In this document: positions 9,610-20,712 of the stretch, piece after piece | How positions within the stretch are numbered: position 1 is the first letter of the stretch | How the letters are laid out: every line of letters begins with the position of its first letter | NCBI GenBank assembly: GCA_011634665.1 | Contig: WAEK01000001.1 | Coordinates: forward strand, 2,912,001 to 2,976,000 | Source of the DNA: Mortierella sp. BCC40632 | Lineage: Eukaryota > Mortierellomycota > Mortierellomycetes > Mortierellales > Mortierellaceae | Reading direction: 5' to 3' | Length of the DNA stretch: 64,000 nucleotides | The notes under the pieces: generated by a model | What the model saw: only the letters and a program-made list of their open reading frames with translations | Database searches by the model: none | What the model was told of the DNA's origin: nothing | Program-made: the position numbers and the translations under genes

Positions 9610-11804
9610 TCTGTATAACGGTAGGAGATCTTGTCCAATGAATGAAGAGGTTGTAGTCGTCAAAGGGGAGGGGAGGGGGGAGGTTTTTTTTTTTTTGTGT
9701 CTATGTGACTTGCACAAAAAAAAAAGTAAAGAGAGTCTCAAGAGTGTTTTGGACAACGTTGCTGCCGAAAGACCGTGTTTCCCTATCCCTCCTAGATTAT
9801 CTTTCTCCTTCTTCGAGTCCTTGCAAATAGCGGAGAAGACCCTTTATATCATCAACTGGTTCAGGAACGCGACCTCTCACCAAAGAGAGAAAAAGAAACG
9901 AGAGTAAAAAAAAAAAAAAGAAGTCCGTGCGCTTTGTCTGGACAACCGTTTTCACTTCTTAGAATGCTTGCTCAGAGGCAGGTCTAAATCCCTTTGCAGT
10001 CGGAGTGTCGAAATGGACCTCCTACCTTAGTTAAAGTGGTTGTCGAGAGCCTTGCTATTTCCAACAGGTTAAAGGGTCTTTGTTGATCATGTCTTTGGGT
10101 GACCGATCCTGAAGAATGTGTCCAAATCGATGCGGTTCGTTCGGTCCGCACTTCCTAGGACAGTCCGTCTCAGTCTACTCAATCGCTCTGATCATTTCGT
10201 GTCCTGTTCTCCAAAGGAAATAATATGACCATCAGTATTTGCACTTTCTGTGCATTGATGTCGTCCCTCTTGTATGTTCATTTCATAAATAAATATATTT
10301 GGGTCTGGATGTGATTCGGCCAAGGTGGCGTGCTACTTCACTCCTTCAAGGAAAAACTATCCTGTTGTCATGTAACTCTTACATCAGGAAAGCTAGCACT
10401 TTTCAATACCGGGGTCTTCACAAGCAGTGTTCAATAGGTTCTTGATTCCTTGGACAGAAATCCTTTTGCTCTTCTTTGCCTCCACTCTTGTTGGGATAGT
10501 GAAAGATTACTGTTGGTGGGCTATACAAGATACTAGTGCTTCCGCGCGTAGTAAGCGAAAAAGCGATGATGTCTATTCGAAAGGTTTACATTATTCGGCG
10601 ACAATCTTTATCGCATGTTTTCCATCGCGTTCGTCATCATGGCTTATCGTCATTGCTACGGCTACTGTCGCCATCGTTGACCTATTCCACTATGGTATTT
10701 TGAGCACTGCGTTCGCAATTAGAGAGTGGTTGTTCAGCTTTGTGAGTTTGGCCCTTGACACGAATGCCATCTAGAAATTTGAAGAGCTACCTTTTTTTTT
10801 TCTTTGGACTGGAAGAGCAGGATAGTTCAAAAATCGATTAAAAAAACTACACGCTTTGGATAGGTCCTTGGCAAGTGTTCAAGGGATGCTGCTAGTGCCT
10901 CGATTGTTAGGATGTTGAGGCCTGCGCCGAAGGAAGCAGGCTTCTTGGTTTTTTTTTTTCTTTTTTTGCTTGGAGTGTCACGAGTGGACCCTTAAGCTTT
11001 GGCGGGCGTCCCATCCTCCGCCTCCTCTCCTTCCGTCCTCACGCCGCAATGCCTAAACTTGTTTTCGCTTCTTTTCGCTTCTTTTTTTTCCTCACCGCTT
11101 TTTTTTGCCCTACTCGATCAAAAGGTACTCTTCTCATCCGACTCAACCGGGTCCCTTTGTGCCTTGGCATCATCCTTTTCTTTACTTGTTCGTTGTTCCT
11201 GCAAGGAGTCTGGAAAATGATTGCTCTTTAGATCAGGATAAAAAAAAGAAAAAAGAAAGAGAACGAGCCCAGCGAAGCCAGATGGCCAGACATGAAAGCA
11301 TCGACCGCGGAATAATGGAGCTTTTTTTCACTCGGCAAGACTTTGTCCAGCCACAGCAACAAGACAACCTCAGCATTCAGTAGCACACGCAAGCTGAAAG
11401 GGAGGAAGAAGGAGAGAAAGAAAGAAAAAGCTCTGCGACTCGACTTTAGTGGCGTTTTCTCTCTCTCTCTCTTTTTTTTTTCTTGGTCGCATCTGGCTCG
11501 CTCGCTAAAGACCCGAGGATAGCGAGAACAGGACTCCGACAAGCAACGATCCAACTTTCATGGACATTTTGAGAGACGGCCTCCCCCCCCTCATAATGCT
11601 CATGCATCCATGTCTTTTCTCTTTTTGTGAATGCTCCTTTTTGCATTCATTTAGAAAGAGCGGGATCTTTTACTATTCCATCCAGCCGACCTCCGCCCAG
11701 CCCTCTTTTTTTATTCTTTTTCATTCATTCACCTCCCTTTTTTCTTTTCTTTTTCTCCCTTTATACTTTTCTTTGACGAAACCTAAGAAAGAGCTACTGT
11801 CGAA
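9610..11804. other. Shared 5' region of two divergent genes, no gene seen
   Basis: About 2.2 kb between the divergent hydroxylase and 4E-BP genes, so it should contain both promoters. There are A-runs at about 9716-9726 and 9906-9919, T-runs near 10794 and 10951, and a small GC-rich hairpin at about 10921-10942 (GCCTGC/GCAGGC). Pyrimidine-rich DNA extends from about 11690 to 11775, directly upstream of the 4E-BP start. I see no conserved protein. Confidence 0.5.
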
Positions 11805-12584
11805 ATGTCATCCAACTCCAAGGCGATCCCCCTTCCCAGCAGGCGCGCTGAGCCCGGCACGCCTATTCCCATGGATTACGGCACCACTCCCGGCGGCACC
11901 ATCTACTCGAGCACTCCTGGAGGTAAACCTTTTTTTTTTTTTTTTTTTTTTTTTCTCGAGCAAACGAGCAGAGGACAAGGAGGCGAAAGAATGAAAGAAA
12001 AAGAAAAATATAGAGATATGTTAAAGTTAGACGACAATGGACAAAAAGTGTTTCCAGGATTGCAGGAGAAAAAAGAAAGAAAGAAAGCAGGACGGAGAAG
12101 GATTTGAAGGAGCAAAGTCAGGGAGAGAAAGAGAAAAAGAAAAAGAAAAAAAAGTAGAAAAGGACTAGAAAGAGAGCATCATAGTGTGTCTGTTTCTCTG
12201 CATATCTTTTTATGCTTTCCTTCTTTGTCGATTCTCTCTCCTTGCCTTGTTTTCTCACTTGTTCTGCTCTCTTTCCATCCTCCCTTTTACTTGGCTCTTG
12301 TTGAGCGGGGCGGTGCATGGACCATTTTTTTTTTATTGTCCAGAACCAAAGGTTCCTCCCGGTCCATACCACACTTTTTTCTTTATTTCTTTTACTAGAC
12401 CCAGACTTGAGTCTTTTCTGTCACGGTGGCACAAAAACGCCTTGGAGGTCATGATGGTCAGGTGCCCCAAGGGACACACCAATTTATCAAATCAGGAGCA
12501 AGGGTGCCCTTACATTTCTAGAGGCCAGATGACAAGAAGAGAGCCCCATCTCTCTTTGGTCTCTTTGGTCTCGTTACGTCGCGT

Positions 12585-12620
<36 letters not shown>

Positions 12621-13319
12621 TCTCTCTCTCTTGTCAGGCAGAACTCCCAGGATAAAACTCCCAGGATACGACTGGGGAAAAGAAAAGAAAAAATCTAGCC
12701 GAGATACACAGATGCTCTCACTGGATCCAGGAAGGCGTGTGAGACCCACAAAAAAAAAAAAAAAAAAAATAGTATTGACTGACTCATTGCCCTCTCTCTC
12801 TCTCTTCCGCTATTCCTATTTTATTTTATTTCTTTTATAGGAACCCGTATTATCTATGACCGCAACACCTTGTTGAATCTTCGCAACTCGCCCTTGTCAC
12901 GTACGCCTCCTGCCAAGCTTGCCTTTGTTGCGGGTGTGACGGGATCGAGCCTTCCTCAGGGAGGCGGTAGCCATGGACGTACTCATCTCAACGTCGAGAC
13001 CCATGACTCGGAATCGGACTCGGATGAAGAATCGGATGAGGAGAAGAGGAAGGCATTCGCCAAGGCTCAGGAGGACGAGGAGACTAAAGGTAAGAAGAAA
13101 AAGCAAAAATATGCGCTAAGTAGGAAGAAAGAAAGAGGTCTTAAACCGCTTTTCAATGGAACTAATATCTCCTCCCCTCTCTCTCCACCTCCCCCCTCCC
13201 TCTCTTTTACCCCCCCTCCTTCTCCTTTCCCCTTGACTATCCTGAAAAAAACCTTAGCTCATGCTGCTGCCTCTAAGGAGATCAAGGATGGCCAGCTCTT
13301 TGACATGGATATGGAATAA
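11805..13319 (+). CDS. eIF4E-binding protein (4E-BP), TOR-regulated translation repressor
   Basis: Exons 11805-11922, 12841-13089 and 13258-13319 give 142 residues. The arrangement matches animal 4E-BPs point by point. An N-terminal KAIP resembles the RAIP motif. [18 protein letters not shown] holds both TPGG phosphosites (Thr37/46 equivalents). [12 protein letters not shown] is the YxxxxL-phi eIF4E-binding helix. [10 protein letters not shown] provides the Ser65/Thr70-type sites. The C-terminal FDMDME is a TOS-like Raptor-binding motif (human FEMDI). The mechanism known for the family is that the unphosphorylated protein occupies the eIF4E dorsal surface and blocks eIF4G, and TORC1 phosphorylation releases it. 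An acidic linker ([10 protein letters not shown]) separates the two ends. The 918-bp first intron carries a T-run just after the donor and a (TC)n tract. Its exact fit makes misassignment unlikely. Confidence 0.95.
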
Positions 13320-13521
13320 AAAAAGAAAGCGCGCTGCTGGGGAGTAGCAATCCCAAAAGGGGGGCGATTAGATTGGAATGAAAAACTTTTTTTTTTTTTT
13401 TGGGAGTCCAGTTTAATTTACATGGGAAACCTGGTGGAAAGCAATTTTTTTTTTTTTTTTTTTTTTTTTTATCATGGTTATTCGTAAGTGGGTTTTCAAG
13501 AAAAAAAAGGAATGGAATGAG

Positions 13522-13586
<65 letters not shown>

Positions 13587-13883
13587 AAAAGGAAATAGGT
13601 CATAAAAGGTCCGGTATACAGGTGCTGAGGATGTCCAGATAGGAAGAGTTAAGAAAAAAGAAATAGGAAGAGTAGGAATAAAAGAGTAGGAGGACATTAT
13701 CGTTCTTTTCGTACACCGAAAAATGATTTTACAAATGTTTCTATAGTACAATGGGTGCTGAAATAAAAAAAATAAAAAAAAAGAAATAGGAGTAAAACAA
13801 TGAAAACAATAAAACTAAAAGAAAAGAAAAAAAAAAAAAGAAAAAAAGAGTACAGGAGAACAGTCCGTTGGCCTTTTTTTTTT
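13320..13883. other. Intergenic between convergent genes, repeat-dense
   Basis: Contains T-runs at about 13387-13401 and 13446-13470, the (GA)n tract listed separately, and A-rich DNA at 13760-13850. No gene seen. Both flanking genes end here, so it holds their 3' regions. Confidence 0.5.
13524..13582 (+). repeat. (GA)n microsatellite, about 59 bp
   Basis: An essentially perfect AG dinucleotide array in the convergent interval between the 4E-BP and samB/Mub1-like genes. Confidence 0.9.
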
Positions 13884-16802
13884 CTACGACGCAGTCGTGT
13901 CCTTGGCCATTTGACGCGAATAGGTCCACTCGTCTCCTTGTTCAGCCGTAGCATGGTCGGGAACACCATTCGATGAGGCTCCTCCATGACCCATGGGGTC
14001 ATCTCGGGTCATCAACTTGCGAACCTTGTAATCCCTAAGCTCCGAAGGGTCTCCTCTTGCTCCTCCAGCGGCTTCCGCTCCAGTCAGAGGACCAGACGAA
14101 GAGTTAAAGGAACCTTGTTGTCCTGGCATATTGTTGTTGTTGTTGTTGTTGTTGTTGTCCAACAACGAAGTCGACAATGGACCCGAAAGCTCTGTCGTCG
14201 ACAAATCCTGAGTGAGCAAGGGCATGGACATGGTGCTGGTCGATTGAAGACCTGATCGGAGTCTTGCCTTTTCCTCATCTTCATCCGAGTCGAGATCAGA
14301 TCGGCGTCGAGCCGTTCCATGTTGCTTTCCAGAGGTAAGAGTCGCCATACCATGGTTAGGACCACCAGCAGCTACAACGGGTCCATGGGGACAAGCCATC
14401 CTATTTGGCTGCATGGAGCCCGACATGGATGTTGAAGGACCCGCGACAGGAGCAGTAGAAGGAATAGAAGCAGGAGCAGGAACGGTTGAGCTCTGGGCAG
14501 CTTGAGCAGCAGCAGCGTTTCGAAGAAGTTGCTGTTCTCTCTCATATCGAGCAAAGTGCTGGCGTGCATGGAACGAGAACTGACGCTTGGCCTCGGCCTG
14601 GTGATGAGGAGGAAAGTATTGCTTGAACTGAGCGCTCAGTGACTGGGCGAGTTCATTGTGTTGACCAGGATGAAGCGCGACCTGTTGCACGAATCGTTGC
14701 GCAAGTTGTTCAGGTGTGGGAGAGTCGGGCGAAATTCCAAGATGCTGGGGGAACTCAGTCCTCTGAGTAGGGAACAATGGCGCCGAGTTAGGGGTGCGGT
14801 GGGCCATTGACCGCTGAGGCATTGGTGTGGCAGTGGCAGGGAGAGCGGGCGAAAGGTTCATTGCGGCCGAAGGGGCGTGGAGAGGAGCGTTGGCTAATGG
14901 CCGGCTTTGCATGGTTCCCAGGGGACCCTGTGGGCGGGCATGTGGCTGTGGCTGAGGCTGAGATGGCTGCTGAGGAGGCATCCGGACTTGTTCCTGTGGG
15001 TATCGCTGAGTGGGTTGCTGCGCATGGCTAGGAGCACCTTGTGGTTGACTCCGCTGATGGGAAGAGAGACCGTTTTGTGGTGAGAACTGCTGATACATTT
15101 GAGGCGGATAGCCGTAATGCCCTGCGGGACGAGGGGGCTGGGCCTGTGGAGGAGGAGCGGGATGAGAACGCTGTGGCATTTGCTCTGGATGAGACGAAGA
15201 CTGCGACTGCGAGAACGATTGCGACTGCGAGTACGTCTCCGAATGTGTCTGTGAGTACGTCTGAGAGTGCGACTGCGACTGCGACATGGCCGAGGACTGT
15301 CCTGCTGATTGGCCTGGAATAGGGCGTGGGCCGTACGGGAGATAACCCGTTGCCTGTTGCTGGTAGTGAGCATTGTGGAAGCCCTGACCGGCATTGTTTC
15401 CGTTCTCGCCAACACCACCACCACCGCCGCCGCCAACTATTCTTGGACCGCCTGCTCCCGTTGGTACCGAAGCGATACTTCCGTTCTCCATTAGACTTGG
15501 ACTTCCCTCTGTTTGATCCTGAAGGTCAGCAGGTGGTGGGGGTGGTGGGGGTGCTGGTGGTAGATCCGTGCCAAACGAAGTGGAAACTCCCATGGACTCT
15601 GGCTTCTTTTCAATACACCACCAGCGATGACCCTCATTCCAGGCTTTGCTCTGACATTGCTTGCTACAATATTTGGCTTTTCTACATCGACGACACTTTG
15701 CAAACTCGCGCGGCTTTGTTTCCCACTTTCCACATCCAGTGTAAGCGCACTGGCGGATGCCCTTCCTGGTATCGTCCTTGCGGCAGGCATTGCGCATAAT
15801 GACTCCGGCCCAGTACTGGATTTCGAGGGGGTGCATTGTCCGGTGTGTAAACTTTTCGACGATGGCAAAGACATTGGATCCCGAGTCGGTGTGGAAAGAT
15901 GAGCGGAGGGTTGGGTATTTGGAGAGGTAGGCGAGGAGCTGGAGTGAGTGCAAGATGTCATCTTCGCGGTAAAAGAACTGTTGCTGTGGACGACTCTCCT
16001 GTTGGTTCAACCCCGACTGCGTGGCATCACGACCCTCGAGATCGTGACCTGAAGGCGAAGCAGTTCCTACTTGGATGTTCTGACTGTCAAAGGGGTGTCC
16101 GTTTTGAACATAGGCTCCCATCCCTGTCTCCATCGTTGCTGGAGTGAGCGATGTGGTGGACATGGTGGCAGTGGTGGTTAAAGTCAATGAAGGGGGTACG
16201 GAGGAAGATGTGATAGAGGACGAGCTGCTACTGGAGGAACTGCTGGCGCCTTCGTCGTTCTGGCCCTGGTGGTGAGGATGTGATTCATATTGTCCCGATC
16301 CTGACGGCTCGAGCGCACCATTGGGGTCGGCATTTGAGGATTGTCTGTACTGCAATGATTGGCTGTTGGCAGCCTCAGCACGACGGAGCTGTCGCTTTCT
16401 CTCGTTTTCTTCGTTGACAGACTTGAGAACGGCAAAGAAGCTCTCGAGAACATTAACAATAACAGGGACCATTCCTGCCTGGACAACACGCTTGCGAATC
16501 TGTTCTGTTCCTCGGACACCGATATTGACGACGCATTGGAAGGCGAGAGTCCACTTTAGACCATTCTTCCTGTCGTTGGCCTTTGTGTTCTTGAGGATGG
16601 TCACTAACCGCTCAAGGCCGCCATCACGGGTGATGAACTCGCGAATGGTGGGTGTGGAGCCGGTCAGGTAGGCGAGATTGGTCAGAGTGTTGATGATGGG
16701 AATGTAGTCTGTGCAGTCCAGTGCGCGACGATCATATATGGTGCTGGTGATACAGATAGCAGCTCTGTTCTGGCTTGGGAAGGAGAAATTGGGTTCTCTC
16801 AT
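13884..16802 (-). CDS. samB/Mub1-like MYND zinc-finger protein
   Basis: A single-exon gene of 972 residues. ATG 16802 gives MREPNFSFPSQNRAAICITS, the usual N-terminus of this fungal family. Residues 1-135 form an armadillo-like helical region with VVNIGVRGTEQIRKR. A Ser/Thr-rich spacer follows, then a second helical block (DDILHSLQLLAYLSKYP, about 281-345). The MYND finger at about 352-396 has all its ligands (CAYTGC, CRRC, YCSKQC, HRWWC). The remaining 570 residues are low complexity: poly-Pro, repeated Ser-Gln pairs, Gln/Pro-rich sequence and a poly-Asn run. In yeast, Mub1 works with the E3 ligase Ubr2 on the proteasome factor Rpn4; in Aspergillus, samB affects morphogenesis. A comparable adaptor role is inferred. 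Absence of introns is unusual among its neighbours. Confidence 0.88.
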   Translation of the reverse strand: MREPNFSFPSQNRAAICITSTIYDRRALDCTDYIPIINTLTNLAYLTGSTPTIREFITRDGGLERLVTILKNTKANDRKNGLKWTLAFQCVVNIGVRGTEQIRKRVVQAGMVPVIVNVLESFFAVLKSVNEENERKRQLRRAEAANSQSLQYRQSSNADPNGALEPSGSGQYESHPHHQGQNDEGASSSSSSSSSSITSSSVPPSLTLTTTATMSTTSLTPATMETGMGAYVQNGHPFDSQNIQVGTASPSGHDLEGRDATQSGLNQQESRPQQQFFYREDDILHSLQLLAYLSKYPTLRSSFHTDSGSNVFAIVEKFTHRTMHPLEIQYWAGVIMRNACRKDDTRKGIRQCAYTGCGKWETKPREFAKCRRCRKAKYCSKQCQSKAWNEGHRWWCIEKKPESMGVSTSFGTDLPPAPPPPPPPADLQDQTEGSPSLMENGSIASVPTGAGGPRIVGGGGGGGVGENGNNAGQGFHNAHYQQQATGYLPYGPRPIPGQSAGQSSAMSQSQSHSQTYSQTHSETYSQSQSFSQSQSSSHPEQMPQRSHPAPPPQAQPPRPAGHYGYPPQMYQQFSPQNGLSSHQRSQPQGAPSHAQQPTQRYPQEQVRMPPQQPSQPQPQPHARPQGPLGTMQSRPLANAPLHAPSAAMNLSPALPATATPMPQRSMAHRTPNSAPLFPTQRTEFPQHLGISPDSPTPEQLAQRFVQQVALHPGQHNELAQSLSAQFKQYFPPHHQAEAKRQFSFHARQHFARYEREQQLLRNAAAAQAAQSSTVPAPASIPSTAPVAGPSTSMSGSMQPNRMACPHGPVVAAGGPNHGMATLTSGKQHGTARRRSDLDSDEDEEKARLRSGLQSTSTMSMPLLTQDLSTTELSGPLSTSLLDNNNNNNNNNMPGQQGSFNSSSGPLTGAEAAGGARGDPSELRDYKVRKLMTRDDPMGHGGASSNGVPDHATAEQGDEWTYSRQMAKDTTAS

Positions 16803-17949
16803 CGTCTATTCAGACCAAACGAGTTGGGGAAGCATGAAAGACAGGTATTTAGTGAAGAGGAAAGAGGAGAGAAAGAAAGAAGTATTGTTTGAAAGTGTTC
16901 AGTAATAGGCAGAGCAGTCCAAATTAAGAACAGAGAGGAGGATTAGGGGAAGGAGAGATTGCAGTAGCAATGTGTGTGTGTGTGTGTGTGTGCGTGAGAG
17001 ACAGGTCCAATGACGAAGGCTGATGGAGGACAAAGAGAAAAGAGAGTGTGTGTGTGAGAGGGGCTGTGGAGAAAGGATCGGCTGGGTTGGGTCGATCTGC
17101 TGTGGCGAGCTTTACCTCAACAATTGTTAATGGATCGAAAGAGGGGTGGGTCCCGGATCGCGCGGGTGGCAGGCAACGAAAAGATGGCGATCTAAGGAAA
17201 GAGAAGCAGAAGGGAGAGGGGGGCGGAGAAAGAAATGGGCGGGCAACGATGCAAGCCGAAAAGAGAGGCGGGGAGATTAAAAAGAAAAGAGAAATTAGGA
17301 GGTGTTGTGTGTCGTGTGTGTGGTGGTGTGTGCGACCCAACTGATGGGGAACAATGGGAAGAAAGGATGATAGCCCGATGGGGGGGGAGATGGGCGAAAC
17401 AAAAAAATAATAATAATAATGGGTGGGTACAATGGGGAATATGGGTCGGTGGTCAGTTAGCCGGGATAACAAAAGAAGATCTCATGGAATCCGATCGGAG
17501 AAAGAAAAAAAAAGAAAAAGAAAAAAAGAAAAGAAAAAAAGAAAAAAGAAAAGAGAGAAGAGAAAAAAAAGAGAAGGAAAAGAGAGAGAAAGAAAGCGGC
17601 GGGGAAAAGAGGAGAGAGAGAGAAGGCCGATTTGGTTTAAAAAGGCAGGCCTTGGATGGATGGAGTGAGGCGGTGCGGCTGTGATGGGTGTGTTGTGATG
17701 AGTGTTGTTGTCTGTTGATTGTGATTGAACGAAATAGAGAGGAGAGAGAGAGAGAGAAAAGAGAGAGAGAGAGAGAGAAAGAGCGAAAGTAACAAAGGGG
17801 CAGAGAAGAGACAACAAAGTGCGAGAGAGAGACAACAGGCGGAGTAAAAGTGCCCGGCGCTTTGCGTTGCCCTTGCCTCTGGCCTGAGTAATAATAGTAA
17901 GCGCAATCGATAGAAAGAGAGAAAGAGAGAGGGAAAGAGAGAAAGAGAG

Positions 17950-17952
<3 letters not shown>

Positions 17953-18013
<61 letters not shown>

Positions 18014-18014
18014 C
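17953..18014 (+). repeat. (GA)n followed by (GACA)n microsatellite
   Basis: An AG dinucleotide array runs directly into four GACA units. It sits at the end of a longer purine-rich stretch that starts near 17735. Confidence 0.88.
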
Positions 18015-19565
18015 GAGGGAGTGTGTCGAGCATAGCCGACTCAATGGCCGGTCTCTTATTATTTTTTTTTCTCTAATATAGTTTACTGTCTGGTCTCTCT
18101 AGTCATCAACACTGCCATTCTGCAATGATGCATCCCCTTCACTCTCGCCTGTTCCGCACCACCACCTCTTGAGAGCATGCATACACACACATATACTCTT
18201 GCACATACACTACACTACTCACAACTCCTCTGGACCACTGCCCAATGCCATGTCTACGGCGAGGCCTCGCATGCATGGCACACAACATATACACTCACTC
18301 ACATTTTGGCGCTGCAGATGCCACATGCATCATCAGGGGCCCGTCCCCTTTCCTCCTTCACCTCCTCCTCTCGTTCTCTCTCTTTCTCGCGCGCGCGCTC
18401 TATCTCTCTCTCTGATGTCTCGTCCCCCAGTCTTGTCGTCGTTTGATAATATTACTGTCTGTCGGGGCCCCATGCCCGGACCTACCGTCGATCCTGAGCA
18501 TAGCCGCATTGCATCGTCGCTCTGTTCATTCAAGGACGCGTCGTCATGTCGTTCTTTGGTCCAAAGCGCGGTCCACCTGTCCAAAGGACACGGTCCAGCC
18601 TCCCCCTGTTTCCTCTTTCACCTAAGAGTCGCCCCGCTTTTCCACCCCCACCTCCCTCCCCACCTTCCTTTCTCACCCCTTTGCCCCTTTGCCTCCCCTT
18701 CACCATCGAATCTCATAGTCAAATCTTTAGAGCAGAAAAATGAGAGAAAACCACCACAGAAAAAAGCGAACGATTGTGAATGAGAGAAGGAGAGCAAAAG
18801 AAAGAAAGAGAAGAAGAAGAAGAAGAAAAGCCCTGTCTCCTTCCTTCTTCTCTTCCTTCTCCTTCCTCCCTACTCAAAAGTGCGAAGCAAGCACTAACAG
18901 ATATATGCAAAAAGTGTATGTACACTCGCTTTTCTTTACTGCTAAAAAGAAAAAAGAAAAAAAAAGGTCCATCTCTCTCGTTGGTGTTCATTCGACAACG
19001 AGAATCCACCAGACAGCGCCTCCTGTGATCCTCGGTTGTTTTTAAGAGAAAGGTGCGGGCTTGCTTTGCTTGGTTGAATGCAGTGATGCATACAACAAAC
19101 ATCAAGACTGCACCCACGCTCTTGTGTTGAGTCCAACTTTGCACTGCCCAATTGAGCACAAAAGAAAACAAGGCTTTCGCTTCTTCCCTGGGCGTACGGG
19201 GGTTGTGAACATACTGACCAGAAGGGTGAAAGGAAAAACGAGGATGGTGGATAGCCGTAATTCATAGTCCGTCTCTCTCTCGCTCTCTTCCTCTCTTGTA
19301 ACACTTTACCCGTTCGCCAATTGAAGTCTCCTAAGCTTTTTTGGATCCTCGCAGGAAGGGGGGCCCGTGTTCTCCTGTCAATGAGACAGAAAGGTACCCG
19401 AGAAAGCAGGGATGGAAGAAGAGGGGGAGAGAGGTTTATTGGACCGTGGCAACGTTGTGGCCATGATGACTGGAGGCCGAGACACGGTGCCACGTGAACC
19501 GTGAACGCGTCCCAAGGCGGGAATATGCCCTAATCAAGTTGAGTTGATCGTCCTCTCACATACTC

Positions 19566-19650
19566 AAACACACACACACACACACACACTCTCTCTCTCT
19601 CTCTCTCTCTCTGCCAATCTGTTTGACTGTCCAAACATACTCTCTCTCTC

Positions 19651-19692
<42 letters not shown>
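19566..19692 (+). repeat. (CA)n(CT)n compound and second (CT)n microsatellite
   Basis: A CA array of about 24 bp passes directly into a CT array to about 19612. After a short unique stretch, a second CT array runs from about 19640 to 19692. Confidence 0.88.
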
Positions 19693-19694
<2 letters not shown>

Positions 19695-20106
19695 ATACCA
19701 GTGATCTCCTAGGCATGACACCGGAACTTCTTCTCGCCTATCCATTTCTCCGATCTTCTCTGGCTCTCACCCGGTCTTGCCAGCCTCTCATTAGGCTAGC
19801 ACCGCCCAATCTTTTGGGTTTCTATCCTCACAGCCACGAATAGCAAGAGTCATTTCCAAATAGTCAGCGTGGAATAGAAACAGCCAGCGGGCGCGAGCGA
19901 GCCCGGGTAAGACTGTCGATGCTGTGCTCTTTGTGGTGCTCAAAAGACGGCTTCCACAAGTGCTGTGTCTGATGCTGCTCGTAGAATCACAGAGAGCTGG
20001 GAAAAAGCTGCATGGGCGCAGGGAGCCGAGAAAGAGAGAGGAATAGACTATGGTGGGCGAGTGCGGATAATAATAGTAACAATAATAGAGTGGGAAAACT
20101 GGGTGG

Positions 20107-20136
20107 CGGACGGACGGACGGACGGACGGACGGACG
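20107..20136 (+). repeat. (CGGA)n tetranucleotide repeat
   Basis: About seven CGGA units in tandem. It is a GC-rich array, unlike the A/T and GA/CT arrays elsewhere in the window. Confidence 0.85.
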
Positions 20137-20677
20137 CAGTAGCCAGGTAATGTAAGCTTATTTGGGGGCGGTGGTGGAAATAATAATAATAATAGTAAGG
20201 AAAACAGTTGTACCTGTCGGGAATGAGGCGATGAAGAACTTAATCAGGCCGGGAGTCGTTTCAATTGAGACGAGGAAGGTAGGAAAGAAAGGAGGCGTGG
20301 GCAAGGTGCTATAGTATTTTACACGCTTGAGCAGATTAGAAGATGGGGAGGAAGAGGAGGAGTGCGGCGAGAAAGATGATGCGATGCGCTGCAGGAGTGA
20401 GAGATGGAGAAAAAACAACAATAATGAGATGATTTGAATGGCGCACACTGGGCTCTTTCTCTTTGACTCTCTTTCTCTCTTTGACTCTCTCTACCTTTTG
20501 CCAGGTCTATCACTCGCCACTCGGGGAAGGCAGGGGGGCGTGTAGCCTCTTTTTCTTTCTATTCCAGGCACGGGCAGATACCTTCCCACCCGAGACGAGA
20601 CACGCCGCCGCTAAAGAAGCTTGGGAACTGCTGCAGGCGCGGGCGCGATGGATAGCGCGGTCCGAATATGATCTACC

Positions 20678-20712
<35 letters not shown>

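Noticed and set aside
10427..10774. 115-codon hydrophobic open frame on the plus strand
   Set aside because: It has no ATG at its start, no recognisable family and no splice partners; probably chance in A/T-rich DNA.
17235..17684. Long Lys/Glu/Arg-rich plus-strand frame and its Ser/Leu/Phe complement
   Set aside because: Both are direct translations of A/G-rich or C/T-rich simple repeats. The same holds for frames at 13413-13751, 19530-19745, 35184-35366, 43549-43858 and 63228-63489.
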